DNA of 64,000 bases from Vibrio artabrorum (GCF_024347295.1 NZ_AP025459.1:1274471-1338470), one strand, 5' to 3'; counted from the first letter of the stretch, positions 18,409 through 27,231 are shown. Notes: generated by a model not told the origin, from the sequence alone. Made by a program: numbers and translations.

Positions 18409-18924
18409 TAACGCTAAGCTAAGTGGCTAACAAACTTACCACCTAACCCAATTTGAGCACCTTAATCACAAAACTAAACCGAACTGAAAATGCCGAGCGT
18501 TTGTTAGTCCGTCTTAAGCGTTTTGTTAGTTTGCTACCGCGATAAACCCAAGATTTAGCGCCAAGGTGCTGAATTGACGACCAAACTACTGGCTTTGAAC
18601 GCAGATGTAAAATTGAAAACTACGAATATCAAATTCACACAACAAAACGGGATTAGCTAAGAAGACTTTCATAGATGCCGACAACCGCAAATGCAATTTT
18701 CAATGCTCACACTTAACTTTCAAAACCAAAGAAGCAGCGCGCAAGAACATTGAGAAATGAACCTTACTAACACAGAAGAAATGAGTAACACGGAAGCCAA
18801 TTAAGTGAAAAACGGGCTACGCGAGATGCCTATTTCGATGAAAAGTCTTTGGGAAATAACAGGTGTATAGCTAGAACGCAAAACCCAGTTTTTAGACCAA
18901 AACGCTTTTCTGCCCTTTGCAAAC
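18409..18924. repeat. Noncoding cassette, family A; attC 18409-18529
   Basis: Private variants: ccaagatttagcgcc and acgggattagc. Ends GTTAGTTTGC/GCAAACTAAC. Confidence 0.85.
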
Positions 18925-19016
18925 TAACGCTGCGTTAAGGTGTGACAAGCGCTTGCCATACTGTGAGCGAAGCGAAACCGGCAAGCGTTTGGAATCACTC
19001 TTAAACGCTTTGTTAT
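18925..19016. repeat. attC of GNAT cassette 5
   Basis: Short type (92 bp), TAACGCTGCGTTAAGGTG to GCTTTGTTAT. Cassette ends match over 11 bp: GTTATGCGATT/AATCGCATAAC. Confidence 0.9.
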
Positions 19017-19483
19017 GCGATTTTTGCGCACATTATGTATTGAGGACCCGCTAGACCACCCAAATACTGTTCAAAACAGTTTTCAAAACCACCTTTTTCG
19101 TAACACACTTTTGCTCCTGGATTTTTGCAATTAACTGTCAGGTAAATCCAATTGAACGCTGAGTAGTGGGCTTTTAAGTAGGGAAAGAGAGCTTTGACCG
19201 CCTTCGTGCCTAACCCTTTACCTTGCTGACTAGTGTCGATAGCAAAAGCTCTTAATCCTAGCCCATCTGGCGGACAAAACTCATAGTTAGAAGAATAATC
19301 AACATCCAATTTGAAGAAACCGACTACTGAACCGTTGTTTTTTATGACATGTAAATGAGTTGTCTCACTTGCACTTGATATGAATTCATCAGCTGTACCA
19401 GCAAACTTAACTTGTTCATCAGCTAAACGAATAAGCTTAATTGCCCCAATATTTGATTCGTTAATCTTCTCTATTTCTACCAT
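19013..19483 (-). CDS. GNAT-family N-acetyltransferase
   Basis: 156 residues. Core: THLHVIKNNGSVVGFFKLDVDY, then GLGLRAFAIDTSQQGKGLGTKAV (motif A, QQGKGLG), WIYLTVNCKNPGAKVCYEKGGFE (motif B) and a final YIMCAKI strand. This pattern (acetyl-CoA site after LRAFxID) is common in small Vibrio cassette acetyltransferases. The upstream ribosome binding site is GGAAGC. Substrate unknown. Confidence 0.85.
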   Translation of the reverse strand: MVEIEKINESNIGAIKLIRLADEQVKFAGTADEFISSASETTHLHVIKNNGSVVGFFKLDVDYSSNYEFCPPDGLGLRAFAIDTSQQGKGLGTKAVKALFPYLKAHYSAFNWIYLTVNCKNPGAKVCYEKGGFENCFEQYLGGLAGPQYIMCAKIA

Positions 19484-19508
19484 TTTGCTTCCATACTATT
19501 GAATCGCA

Positions 19509-20060
19509 TAACGCCGCGTTAAGTGGTGAACAACGCCAACCACCAAACCTACCCCTTTGTACCTTAAACACTTAAGTTGACTTGAACCAAAACCGCCAAG
19601 CGTTGTGAATCCGCCTTAAACGCCTTGTTAGGCGAAGTTTTCCACCAATGTTTAAGTTGTTTTTAAAGCAGAGTACCCGAAACCAAATAAGCAACCAAAC
19701 ACCCACTGACTTTTTGTGATTCAAGAACCAGAAAAGCCACTATGTTTCAGCCGAAATTTCGACAACCACGAAATGCTGACCTTCAACAACAATGCAGGTT
19801 TTGAACCCGAAAATGCCAAAGCGACAAACTAGCAGCGAAATCGAAAGCCTCAATTGACTTGCCCTTGCCACATTTTGAGCAAGTCAAACTCACCACTATC
19901 CAACACTGAAAACCAATGAGGCAACCCACGAATTTTGGCATGTTTTACGGTTGGAGAGGTTCAATAATTTGAGCCGACAATACCAAATTGCCGACTTAGA
20001 TAAACGAATGGTCAAAGATAACCAAGAAGATGAGAATAAAGAACTTTCCTGCCCATCGCC
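19509..20060. repeat. Noncoding cassette with unique body; attC 19509-19631
   Basis: attC runs TAACGCCGCGTTAAGTGG to GCCTTGTTAG. Body 19632-20060 resembles neither A nor B families and has no frame with a start signal; two overlapping opposite-strand frames at its right end run through the next attC. Cassette ends GTTAGGCGA/TCGCCTAAC. Confidence 0.75.
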
Positions 20061-20152
20061 TAACGCCGCATTAAGGTGTGAGCGGCGCTTGGCTATACTT
20101 GAGCGAAGCGAAAACGCCAAGCGTTGCGAATCACTCTTAAATGCTTTGTTAA
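20061..20152. repeat. attC of GNAT cassette 6
   Basis: Short type (92 bp). Cassette ends match over 12 bp: GTTAACTGTATT/AATACAGTTAAC. Confidence 0.9.
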
Positions 20153-20613
20153 CTGTATTTTTCCATGACGAAGTTTCTTAGTTTTTGACCACGAACCTCC
20201 ATTTCTTGAGTTTGAACTACTTTAAACCCAAAATATTCATAAAATGGTCTGGCTGTAATACTTACTTCAGAATACAGACGCCTAATTCCACGTTGTTCTG
20301 CCATGCTAAGCACATGAGACATGAGTGCTTTGCCCACGCCCTGACCTTGATATTCATGATGACAAAAGAAGTGGTCAATTAACCCATTTGGTTGTAAATC
20401 AGTATAACCAACAATAGTGTTATCTACCTCAGCAACAAATGGTGACAAACCAGATATTCGCGTTTTCCAAACTGATAAATCAAGGCACTCTGGAGCCCAT
20501 GCCTCTACTTGCTCTTGAGAGTAATCACGAATATTCACGTTACGAATCGTGTAAAAGTGAATACCCCAGAGTGCTTGAGCATCCGATTCAACGTACTCTC
20601 GAATTGTAATCAT
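20149..20613 (-). CDS. GNAT-family N-acetyltransferase
   Basis: 154 residues. MITIREYVESDAQALWGIHF opening, then SPFVAEVDNTIVGYTDLQPN, LIDHFFCHHEYQGQGVGKAL (motif A, QGQGVG), MAEQRGIRRLYSEVSITARP and FYEYFGFKVVQTQEMEVRGQ (motif B). The IRNVNIRDYSxEQVEAWAP segment is characteristic of YafP-type acetyltransferases, a subgroup tied to genotoxin tolerance in E. coli; that link is inference. GGAGGCAG precedes ATG 20613. Confidence 0.87.
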   Translation of the reverse strand: MITIREYVESDAQALWGIHFYTIRNVNIRDYSQEQVEAWAPECLDLSVWKTRISGLSPFVAEVDNTIVGYTDLQPNGLIDHFFCHHEYQGQGVGKALMSHVLSMAEQRGIRRLYSEVSITARPFYEYFGFKVVQTQEMEVRGQKLRNFVMEKYS

Positions 20614-20635
20614 GCCACTGCCTCCGTAATACAGT

Positions 20636-20756
20636 TAACGCCGCATTAAGGTGTGAACAACGCGACCACCAAACTTAACCATACCACCTTAAACACTGAA
20701 GCCAACGCATAGTAAAAATGCCACGCGTTGCGAATCACTCTTAAACAGTTTGTTAG
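20636..20756. repeat. attC of the RidA cassette
   Basis: TAACGCCGCATTAAGGTG to CAGTTTGTTAG. Cassette ends match as GTTAGCAGT/ACTGCTAAC. Confidence 0.9.
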
Positions 20757-20763
20757 CAGTGTT

Positions 20764-21114
20764 TTAACGTCTTACCGCTGTTACTGTGACTTCAATAAGT
20801 ACGTCACCTTCTAACGCAACACCTAGGCACGCTCGTTGAGGCCAGTGTTCTGGAGTTTCACCCAGCCACTCGCACCAAACTTTATCCATTTTAGGTTTAT
20901 CTGGCATATTGGCGATAAACACCTGCGCACTTACTATTTGAGTTTTATCAGAACCCAATTCTTCGAGGTTTTGTTCTATCGTTTCTAGCGTCAGTTTAGT
21001 TTGGCCAACTATATCCAGAGAAGTGTCTGATGATGTTGCTACCGTCCATACCAAGTCTTTATATGCTGATGATTTATTTCGACCTTGATAGACACCCCGC
21101 TTCCTTTCAATCAT
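20764..21114 (-). CDS. RidA/YjgF/YER057c-family protein
   Basis: 116 residues, the normal length of the family, which hydrolyses reactive enamine/imine intermediates such as 2-aminoacrylate. Visible: NKSSAYKDLVWTVATSSDTS, QTKLTLETIEQNLEELGSDK, IVSAQVFIANMPDKPKMDKVW and the C-terminal RACLGVALEGDVLIEVTVTAV. The usual catalytic arginine of the RxxxxxxxLP motif is represented by R in PQRACLGVAL, as in RidA relatives lacking the P. Strong ribosome binding site AAGGAGAACAAA. Confidence 0.85.
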   Translation of the reverse strand: MIERKRGVYQGRNKSSAYKDLVWTVATSSDTSLDIVGQTKLTLETIEQNLEELGSDKTQIVSAQVFIANMPDKPKMDKVWCEWLGETPEHWPQRACLGVALEGDVLIEVTVTAVRR

Positions 21115-21133
21115 TTTGTTCTCCTTGAACTGC

Positions 21134-21252
21134 TAACGCCTGCATAACACGTTTGCTACCATGCAGATTAAGCCTAAATTTACCACTTAACACGGTAAAA
21201 CCAAAGAAACCTAGAACGCCGAATGTAGCAAATCGTGTTGATGCATTTGTTA
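21134..21252. repeat. attC of the GST cassette
   Basis: An unusual subtype with arms ACACGTTTGCTACCATGC and GTAGCAAATCGTGTTGATG, related to the site at 520. Cassette ends match over 12 bp: GTTAAATGTAAT/ATTACATTTAAC. Confidence 0.88.
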
Positions 21253-21260
21253 AATGTAAT

Positions 21261-21857
21261 TTACGCCATACCTACGTATCCTGGTGTTGATTGAATACGA
21301 TAACACCAATTTTGAATTGCTGGATATTGAGTCAAATCGAAACCACCTTCATCTGCAACATGACTATAAGCATAAAGAGAAATATCAGCAATTGTCATTT
21401 CATCACCAACTAGATACCTAGTTTTACTCAATTGGCTTTCCATTAATTGTAGAGCTTTATGACCACCCTCTTGAAGTGAAACATATTCAGCTTTTCTTTC
21501 TTTTGGCATACCTAAATATTTTTGAATAAAACGAGCTACAGCAATGAATGGCTCATGACTGTATTGTTCGAAGAATAACCATTCATATACCTTTGCTTTT
21601 AAGTACGTATCTTTTGGTAGAAATGCTGTATTTTCAGAAAAGTACCCTAAAATTGCATTTGATTCGCACAGATAACGCCCATCATCTAATTCAACCGCAG
21701 GAATTTTTCCATTCGGGTATTTAGATAGAAATTCAGTTGTTTTTGTTTCACCATCTAAAATGTTCACATGAATCCACTCATGCTTAATATTTAAAAACGA
21801 TAGTAACATCTTAACTTTTAAACAGTTTCCTGATTGTAGGTCACCATATACTTTCAT
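21261..21857 (-). CDS. Glutathione S-transferase
   Basis: A 198-residue GST. The thioredoxin-like N-domain (KVYGDLQSGNCLKVKMLLSF, EFLSKYPNGKIPAVELDDG, LCESNAILGYFSE with the glutathione-binding ES) is followed by an all-helical C-domain including YLVGDEMTIADISLYAYSH (N-capping box) and YPAIQNWCYRIQSTPGY. It conjugates glutathione to electrophiles or reduces peroxides; substrate unknown. SGNC offers Ser or Cys as the catalytic residue. AAGGAGGGCGTAA precedes ATG 21857. Confidence 0.9.
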   Translation of the reverse strand: MKVYGDLQSGNCLKVKMLLSFLNIKHEWIHVNILDGETKTTEFLSKYPNGKIPAVELDDGRYLCESNAILGYFSENTAFLPKDTYLKAKVYEWLFFEQYSHEPFIAVARFIQKYLGMPKERKAEYVSLQEGGHKALQLMESQLSKTRYLVGDEMTIADISLYAYSHVADEGGFDLTQYPAIQNWCYRIQSTPGYVGMA

Positions 21858-21882
21858 TTACGCCCTCCTTGACGATTACATT

Positions 21883-22399
21883 TAACGCTAAAGCTAAGTG
21901 GCTAACAAACCTGCCACCCAACCCAATTTGAGCACCTTAATCACAAAACTAAACCGAACCAAAAATGCCGAGCGTTTGTTAGTCCGTCTTAAGCGTTTTG
22001 TTAGTTTGCTACCGCGATAAACCCAAGGTTTAGCGTCAAGGTGCTGAATTGACAACCAAACTACTGGCTTTGAACGCAGATGTAAAATTGAAAACGACAG
22101 AACTCAAAACCAACCAACAAAACGAGCTTGGCTAAGAAGACTTTCATAGATGCCGACAACAGCAAATGCAATTTTCAATGCTCACACTTAACTTTCAAAA
22201 CCAAAGAAGCAGCGCGCAAGAACATTGAGAAATGAATCTTACTAACACGAAAGAAATGAATAACACAGAAGCTAATTAACTGAAAAACAGGCTACGTGAG
22301 ATGCCTATTTCGATGAAAAGTCTTTGGGAAATAACAGGTGTATAGCTAGAACGCAGAACCAAGCTTTTAGACCAAAACGCTTTTCTGCCCTTTGCAAAC
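21883..22399. repeat. Noncoding cassette, family A; attC 21883-22004
   Basis: The attC has the extra-A arm of 10405. The right half of the body (gaaatgaataacacagaagc, gctacgtgag) matches 34476-34991, while the left half carries the other allele, which is evidence of mosaicism. Confidence 0.85.
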
Positions 22400-22523
22400 T
22401 AACGCCCAATTAAGGGGTGAACAACGCCTCCACCCAAACCTAAAGCATTGTGCCATAGCCACTAAATTTGAAGTAGAAGCAAAAATGCCAAGCGTTGTGA
22501 ATCCCTCTTAAATTGCTTGTTAG
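22400..22523. repeat. attC of the intact SnoaL-like cassette
   Basis: TAACGCCCAATTAAGGGG to TTGCTTGTTAG, of the same subtype as 2358, 10922 and 27232. Cassette ends GTTAGGTGC/GCACCTAAC. Confidence 0.9.
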
Positions 22524-22532
22524 GTGCGTAGC

Positions 22533-22913
22533 TTATTCTTGTACAACCTTTACCCATTTTGAGCGCCATTCTTGTGCTTCCATAGGATCAGGCCAGAATT
22601 CTTTTTGCTTGATGATCAAACCGTTTTCAACGGTATGAAAAGTAATAGCACGGGCTTTTTGAACACTATCTGTAATCGAAACATCAGTTACGACCGTTGC
22701 TCCGTCACAAACTACCGAATGAACTTCAAACTCCCAAACACCATTTGCGGGGTAATAGGAATTAATAGCTGTGAAATTTTCTCTACCCAATGTAAGTTCA
22801 TTTGATTGAGGCCAAAAGCCTTCGAAATTAGGACTAAGCCACTCACTCGCTTTGGCAAAGTCATTAGTTTTCATTGCATCCCAAAAAGCTAGGACAACTT
22901 CCTTTGAATTCAT
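22533..22913 (-). CDS. SnoaL-like (NTF2-fold) protein
   Basis: 126 residues. KEVVLAFWDAMKTNDFAKASEWLSPNFEGFW, then GRENFTAINSYYP, VWEFEVHSVVCDGATVVTDVSITDS, ARAITFHTVENGLIIKQKEFWPD is the NTF2-like cone fold of SnoaL-like proteins, a family of small binding proteins and isomerases with no fixed substrate. I chose ATG 22913 (TTGGAGGAAATA upstream) over a longer frame that would reach into the next attC. A copy with a one-base deletion sits at 13761-14140 behind a different attC. Confidence 0.82.
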   Translation of the reverse strand: MNSKEVVLAFWDAMKTNDFAKASEWLSPNFEGFWPQSNELTLGRENFTAINSYYPANGVWEFEVHSVVCDGATVVTDVSITDSVQKARAITFHTVENGLIIKQKEFWPDPMEAQEWRSKWVKVVQE

Positions 22914-23003
22914 TATTTCCTCCAAGCACCTAACGAATGACATGGATTCCCCCTACCGAGGATATGCCACACTTATGTGGTACTTAATTGCACCGGAGGC
23001 ACT

Positions 23004-24029
23004 ATGTCTGATTATTCTTATTTCTGCGGTATCGACCTAGCTAAAAACCACTTCAGTCTTCATGCCGTAGACCAAAATGGTAAGGTCATACTTCATAAGT
23101 CGGTAACTCGCTCTAAACTACTGACTACAATAGCAAATATGCCACTCATGCGTATAGGCGTTGAAGCGTGTGGTGGTGCACATTATTGGGCAAGAACACT
23201 CAATAAACTTGGGCACGACGCCCGCATTATGGCCGTTAAATACGTAATTCCTTATCGAACTAAAGGAAAGAACGACCTTAATGATGCTGTTGCCATATGC
23301 GAAGCTGTTCAGCGTCCATCAACTCGCTTTGTACCCGTAAAATCCCCCGAGCAACAAGCCATCTTATCGGTACATAGAATGAGAGAGCATTGGGTTCGTG
23401 AACGCACCGCCCTTATGAATCGCATGCGCGCCCTACTCTCTGAGTTCGGGTTAATCATTCCTGTTGGCCGCTCTTCATTAATGAAACACGTTCCCTTAAT
23501 CCTTGAAGATGCAGAAAATGAACTGCCACATCTCGCAAGAACGGTGATTGCCGATGCTTATCACCACCTTGGAGAGTTGAATCAACGTATCGCCGATACT
23601 GAACAAGTCTTCGAGTCTTTTGCTAAGGTCAGCGCTAATGTTCAACGAGTGATGAAGGTTCGTGGCATTGGACCGCAAACCGCTACTGCGATACTTGCTT
23701 CGATAGGCAATGGTTCTCAATTTGATAAAAGCCGTGATTTCTCTGCTTGGCTAGGACTCGTACCAAAGCAATATTCGACGGGAGGAAAGCCTCGCTTAGG
23801 TCGGATAACCAAACACGGCGACAAATACTTGCGAACACTATTAGTTCACGGGGCAAGGACAGTCATTGCTAACCTTGGCGACAAGCAAGATAAGCTAAGT
23901 CAGTGGTGTCGAGGCGTTCTAGAACGAAGAGGAATGAACCGAGCGATAGTGGCACTTGCCGCGAAGAACGCACGAATTATATGGTCGCTTTTACACAATC
24001 AAACCGAATATGAAAACTATGCTGCTTAA
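23004..24029 (+). CDS. IS110/IS1111-family transposase (DEDD recombinase)
   Basis: 341 residues. The N-terminal RuvC-like DEDD domain shows FCGIDLAKNHFSLHAVD (D), IGVEACGGAHYWARTL (E) and KGKNDLNDAVAICEA (D..D). The C-terminal Transposase_20 domain shows VRGIGPQTATAILASIG, FSAWLGLVPKQYSTGGK and HGDKYLRTLLVHGAR, with the usual conserved serine near STGG. ATG 23004 has GGAGGCACT upstream. Intact. A perfect 14-bp hairpin (24018-24049) covers its stop codon. Confidence 0.93.
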   Translation: MSDYSYFCGIDLAKNHFSLHAVDQNGKVILHKSVTRSKLLTTIANMPLMRIGVEACGGAHYWARTLNKLGHDARIMAVKYVIPYRTKGKNDLNDAVAICEAVQRPSTRFVPVKSPEQQAILSVHRMREHWVRERTALMNRMRALLSEFGLIIPVGRSSLMKHVPLILEDAENELPHLARTVIADAYHHLGELNQRIADTEQVFESFAKVSANVQRVMKVRGIGPQTATAILASIGNGSQFDKSRDFSAWLGLVPKQYSTGGKPRLGRITKHGDKYLRTLLVHGARTVIANLGDKQDKLSQWCRGVLERRGMNRAIVALAAKNARIIWSLLHNQTEYENYAA

Positions 24030-24280
24030 GTAGAAACTTAAGCAGCATAAAGAGTTAAAACCACCGGGTCATTGCAGACGCTAATGATGGAGATAGGTTA
24101 AGACCACTTGCGGAGAGCCTGTTAATGCGGCGGACACACTAGATGTCATCTAACGAATAAGGCACCGCAGTCGCGCAAGTCATCAGGGCCACGACGTATG
24201 CGAATCGTCGATAAGTAGGCCGAATGTAGAGCGGCAGTCCAAAACCCATCAACATAAGTTTAGCGGATGTTTGACAACCG
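24030..24280 (+). ncRNA. Putative bridge/seekRNA of the IS1111-type element
   Basis: This noncoding right end is where IS1111-group elements encode their guide RNA. GTTAATGCGGCG (24121-24132) is the complement of CGCCGCATTAA, the first arm of several attC sites (for example 5490, 17302, 20061). TCTAACG (24149-24155) repeats the left-flank CTAACG. Together they cover both sides of the insertion point on opposite strands, as target guides should. Exact RNA ends and folding are not determined. Confidence 0.55.
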
Positions 24281-24412
24281 GGGGAATCCATGTAGCCGTG
24301 TTAAGTGGTGAGCAACGCCCACCGAACTCAAGACAACATACCATAATCACCACACTAAAACTTGAAGCCAGAACTCGCAAGCGTTGGGAATCCGTCTTTA
24401 ACACTTTGTTAG

Positions 24413-24807
24413 TTTGCCAACACGATGAAGCCAAAGTTTAGCGACAAGATGCTGAATTAATTACAAAACTACTGGCTTTGAACACCGAAATAAAATCGAA
24501 GACTACGAAACTCAGATTGAGCCACAAAACGAACTTGGCAAAGGAGACTTTCGCAGAACTTAACGACCACAAGTACCGTACTTCAATATTCAAATTCAAG
24601 CGGAAACACCAAAGAAACAGAGCCAAAGAACTTTGAGAAATGAACCTTACTGACACGAAAGAAATGAATAACACGGTAGCTAATTAACCGTGAAACTGGC
24701 TACGTGCGATGAGAGTTTCGATGACAAGTATTTGGGAACTACTAGGTGAATAGCAAGAACGTAGAACTAAGCTTTAGACCAAAAATGCTTTTCTGCCCTT
24801 TGCAAAC
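24413..24807. repeat. Noncoding cassette body, divergent family A member
   Basis: Recognisably related to family A throughout (gtttagcgacaagatgctgaattaattacaaaactactgg and other stretches) but with many substitutions. It still ends GTTAGTTTGC/GCAAACTAAC. It is the oldest-looking copy and follows the IS-split attC. Confidence 0.8.
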
Positions 24808-25323
24808 TAACGCTAAGCTAAGTGGCTAACAAACCTGCCACCTAACCCAATTTGAACGCCTTAATCACAAAACCAAACCAAACTGAAAATGCCGAGCGTT
24901 TGTTAGTCCGTCTTAAGCGTTTTGTTAGTTTGCCACCGCGACAAACCAAAGGTTTAGCGCCAAGGTGCTGAATTGACTACCAAACTACTGGCTTTGAACG
25001 GAGATGTAAAATTGAAAACTACGAATATCAAATTCACACAACAAAACGGGCTTGGCTAAGAAGACTTTCATAGATGCCGACAACCGCAAATGCAATTTTC
25101 AATGCTCACACTTAACTTTCAAAACCAAAGAAGCAGCGCGCAAGAACATTGAGAAATGAACCTTACTAACACGGAAGAAATGAGTAACACAGAAGCTAAT
25201 TAACCGAAAAACAGGCTACGCGAGATGCCTATTTCGATGAAAAGTCTTTGGGAAATAACAGGTGTATAGCTAGAACGAAGAACCAAGCTTTTAGACCAAA
25301 ACGCTTTTCTGCCCTTTGCAAAC
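24808..25323. repeat. Noncoding cassette, family A; attC 24808-24928
   Basis: attC subtype AATTTGAACGCCTTAATC. Family A centre with the 'actacgaatatcaaattc' allele. Confidence 0.85.
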
Positions 25324-25446
25324 TAACGCCGCATTAAGGTGTGAGCAACGCTACCACGAAACCCAACCATACCACCGTAAACACTGAGCCCAACGATGGA
25401 ATGAAAAATGCCAAGCGTTGGGAATCACTCTTAAATGCTTTGTTAG
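25324..25446. repeat. attC of the zincin cassette
   Basis: TAACGCCGCATTAAGGTG to GCTTTGTTAG. Cassette ends match over 10 bp: GTTAGAACTA/TAGTTCTAAC. Confidence 0.9.
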
Positions 25447-25448
25447 AA

Positions 25449-26030
25449 CTATTCACGCACAAAGCTTGCAACTAGCTTGGTTATCTTACCTTTAGTGTAA
25501 TCAAGCCCAGCTTCTGCAAATGTATCCAAAGACATTTTTTTAAATGACGGCTCTATATCCCTTAATTTTCGTATTGCATCGGGATCAAATGCTAGCAACT
25601 CTCGTACAAGCCTTGCAGCCTCAATATATGAATCTAGATTGGTAAACTTGGAATAATCTGTTATTCCATAGTTGGCTGATAGGTAATTTTCTGAATACAT
25701 AGTTGCTAACCCCTCCTCTATTACTGGAGCCCCTCTTGCACCACTCGGAGCAAGAAGATGTACAACTTCATGTGCAAGCTGATAATGAGCTAATACTTCA
25801 TCATTAATAGCATTTGTATTTAGTTGAATAGCTATATTGCCACAATTGCCAGGAAACCAATTTTGAGGTCCATTTTCTTCAAATTCTAGCCCTACAAATG
25901 TCCATGACTTATCACGTTCACCATACAAAGCCTCAACTTCAGTTAACATACTCCCCAAACGACTAGCTAAAGTCCATGTGTAACCATCTTTGCTTGGTAA
26001 TTCTTGAGTTATAAAATGTTTTTTGAGCAC
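25449..26030 (-). CDS. Putative zinc metallopeptidase (HExxH)
   Basis: 193 residues. QLAHEVVHLLAP contains H87-E88-x-x-H91, and APVIEEGLATMYSENY supplies E105/E106 as a third zinc ligand 14-15 residues later, a gluzincin arrangement. No signal peptide, so probably cytoplasmic. The start is GTG 26030, behind AGGAG. Family not named with certainty; substrate unknown. The remainder (EAARLVRELLAFDPDAIRKLR) is helical. Confidence 0.72.
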   Translation of the reverse strand: MLKKHFITQELPSKDGYTWTLASRLGSMLTEVEALYGERDKSWTFVGLEFEENGPQNWFPGNCGNIAIQLNTNAINDEVLAHYQLAHEVVHLLAPSGARGAPVIEEGLATMYSENYLSANYGITDYSKFTNLDSYIEAARLVRELLAFDPDAIRKLRDIEPSFKKMSLDTFAEAGLDYTKGKITKLVASFVRE

Positions 26031-26050
26031 TCAAAATCTCCTTTTAGTTC

Positions 26051-26566
26051 TAACGCTAAGCTCAGTGGCTAACAAACCTACCACCTAACCCAATTTGAAC
26101 ACCTTAATCACTAAACTAAACCGAACCGAAAATGCCGAGCGTTTGTTAGTCCGTCTTAAGCGTTTTGTTAGTTTGCTACCGCGATAAACCAAAGGTTTAG
26201 CGCCAAGGTGCTGAATTGACTAACAAACTACTGGCTTTGAACGGAGATGTAAAATTGAAAACTACGAATATCAAATTCATACAACAAAACGGGCTTGGCT
26301 AAGAAGACTTTCATAGATGCCGACAACCGCAAATGCAATTTTCAATGCTCACACTTAACTTTCAAAACCAAAGAAGCAGCGCGCAAGAAAATTGAGAAAT
26401 GAATCTTACTAACACGAAAGAAATGAGTAACACGGAAGTCAATTAACCGAAAAACGGGCTACGCGAGATGCCTATTTCGCTGAAAAGTCTTTGGGAAATA
26501 ACAGGTGTATAGCTAGAACGCAGAACCAAGCTTTTAGACCAAAACGCTTTTCTGCCCTTTGCAAAC
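26051..26566. repeat. Noncoding cassette, family A; attC 26051-26171
   Basis: Private variants: attC arm GCTCAGTGGCT and body tgactaacaaactactgg. Family A centre. Confidence 0.85.
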
Positions 26567-26687
26567 TAACGCCCAATTAAGGTGTGAAGCACGCGACCCC
26601 AACACTCAATTTGACCACCATAAACACTGAGTTCAACTCAAACCAAAAATGCCAAGCGTGCTGAATCACTCTTAAATTGTTTGTTAT
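26567..26687. repeat. attC of a hypothetical-protein cassette
   Basis: Runs TAACGCCCAATTAAGGTG to TTGTTTGTTAT, with inner arms AGCACGCG and CAAGCGTGCT. Cassette ends match as GTTATAGCTC/GAGCTATAAC. Confidence 0.9.
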
Positions 26688-27214
26688 AGCTCTGCTATTT
26701 TTTGCGCCATGAGCTCTCTAAATAATTTTGTTTGTGCTTCAAAGTTTTCTTGAGCTGTATAGAATTTCTTTAAATCTGCACGCTTGAATTCACCACCAGG
26801 TTTGCAATATGCGAGTGCCTTGCCGCGCTCTTCAAAAACAAAGTTGTATTCTATTTCAAGATCAGGAAAGTATAGCTGCATGAGAGTTTGAAATCGTTGT
26901 TGGTCACCCTTTTCTTGAAGACGATTTTTCTGCGAAAGTTCCATCGCCTCTTCAGCTGAATATTCACCCTTATACACAGGTATATAAATTAAATATAGCC
27001 CCGAAACATCAAGCTCCCATTTCTGAAAAAGAGTGTGCATTTCCTCAAGCTTTTCTCTCTTAAGTACTCGTTCTTGAAGCATTACTTTATTTCGAAAATC
27101 AGCCTTTGCTCGTCTCTCCTGAGCAAGATTTGTAATGTAAACACCTAACAATGCAGCTGCTGCAGTCACGATAGGCATCAAATCTGATGCTTTAAATGCC
27201 AACTCTTGTTCCAA
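26684..27214 (-). CDS. Hypothetical protein with N-terminal membrane helix
   Basis: 176 residues from TTG 27214, chosen because AGGAG lies six bases upstream; the longer frame would start inside the neighbouring attC. One hydrophobic helix (LMPIVTAAAALLGVYIT, ~12-30) is followed by a charged coiled segment (ERRAKADFRNKVMLQERVLKREKLEEMHTLF) and a helical cytoplasmic part ending QTKLFRELMAQKIAEL. The layout is like the membrane-anchored protein at 39457. Function unknown. Confidence 0.65.
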   Translation of the reverse strand: MEQELAFKASDLMPIVTAAAALLGVYITNLAQERRAKADFRNKVMLQERVLKREKLEEMHTLFQKWELDVSGLYLIYIPVYKGEYSAEEAMELSQKNRLQEKGDQQRFQTLMQLYFPDLEIEYNFVFEERGKALAYCKPGGEFKRADLKKFYTAQENFEAQTKLFRELMAQKIAEL

Positions 27215-27231
27215 TTTTATCTCCTGAGCTA

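Larger units (their letters stand above)
22936..24295 (+). mobile_element. IS110-family (IS1111 group) insertion sequence in an attC site
   Basis: About 1360 bp. The 14-bp subterminal inverted repeats ACATGGATTCCCCC (22940-22953) and its complement (24280-24293) mark the IS1111 group. The element sits inside the first arm of an attC, a known target of IS1111-attC elements. There is no target duplication apart from ambiguity over one G, as expected for IS110. The short left end and ~265-bp noncoding right end also fit the group. Confidence 0.9.
22931..24412. repeat. attC site interrupted by an IS110-family element
   Basis: The left five bases TAACG (22931-22935) continue after the IS with CCGTGTTAAGTGGTGAGC (from about 24295) and end at ACTTTGTTAG (24412). 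Rejoined, this is a normal ~122-bp attC. Confidence 0.85.

Noticed and set aside
19951..20181. 76-codon + strand frame at a cassette junction
   Set aside because: Runs through an attC and lacks a start signal.
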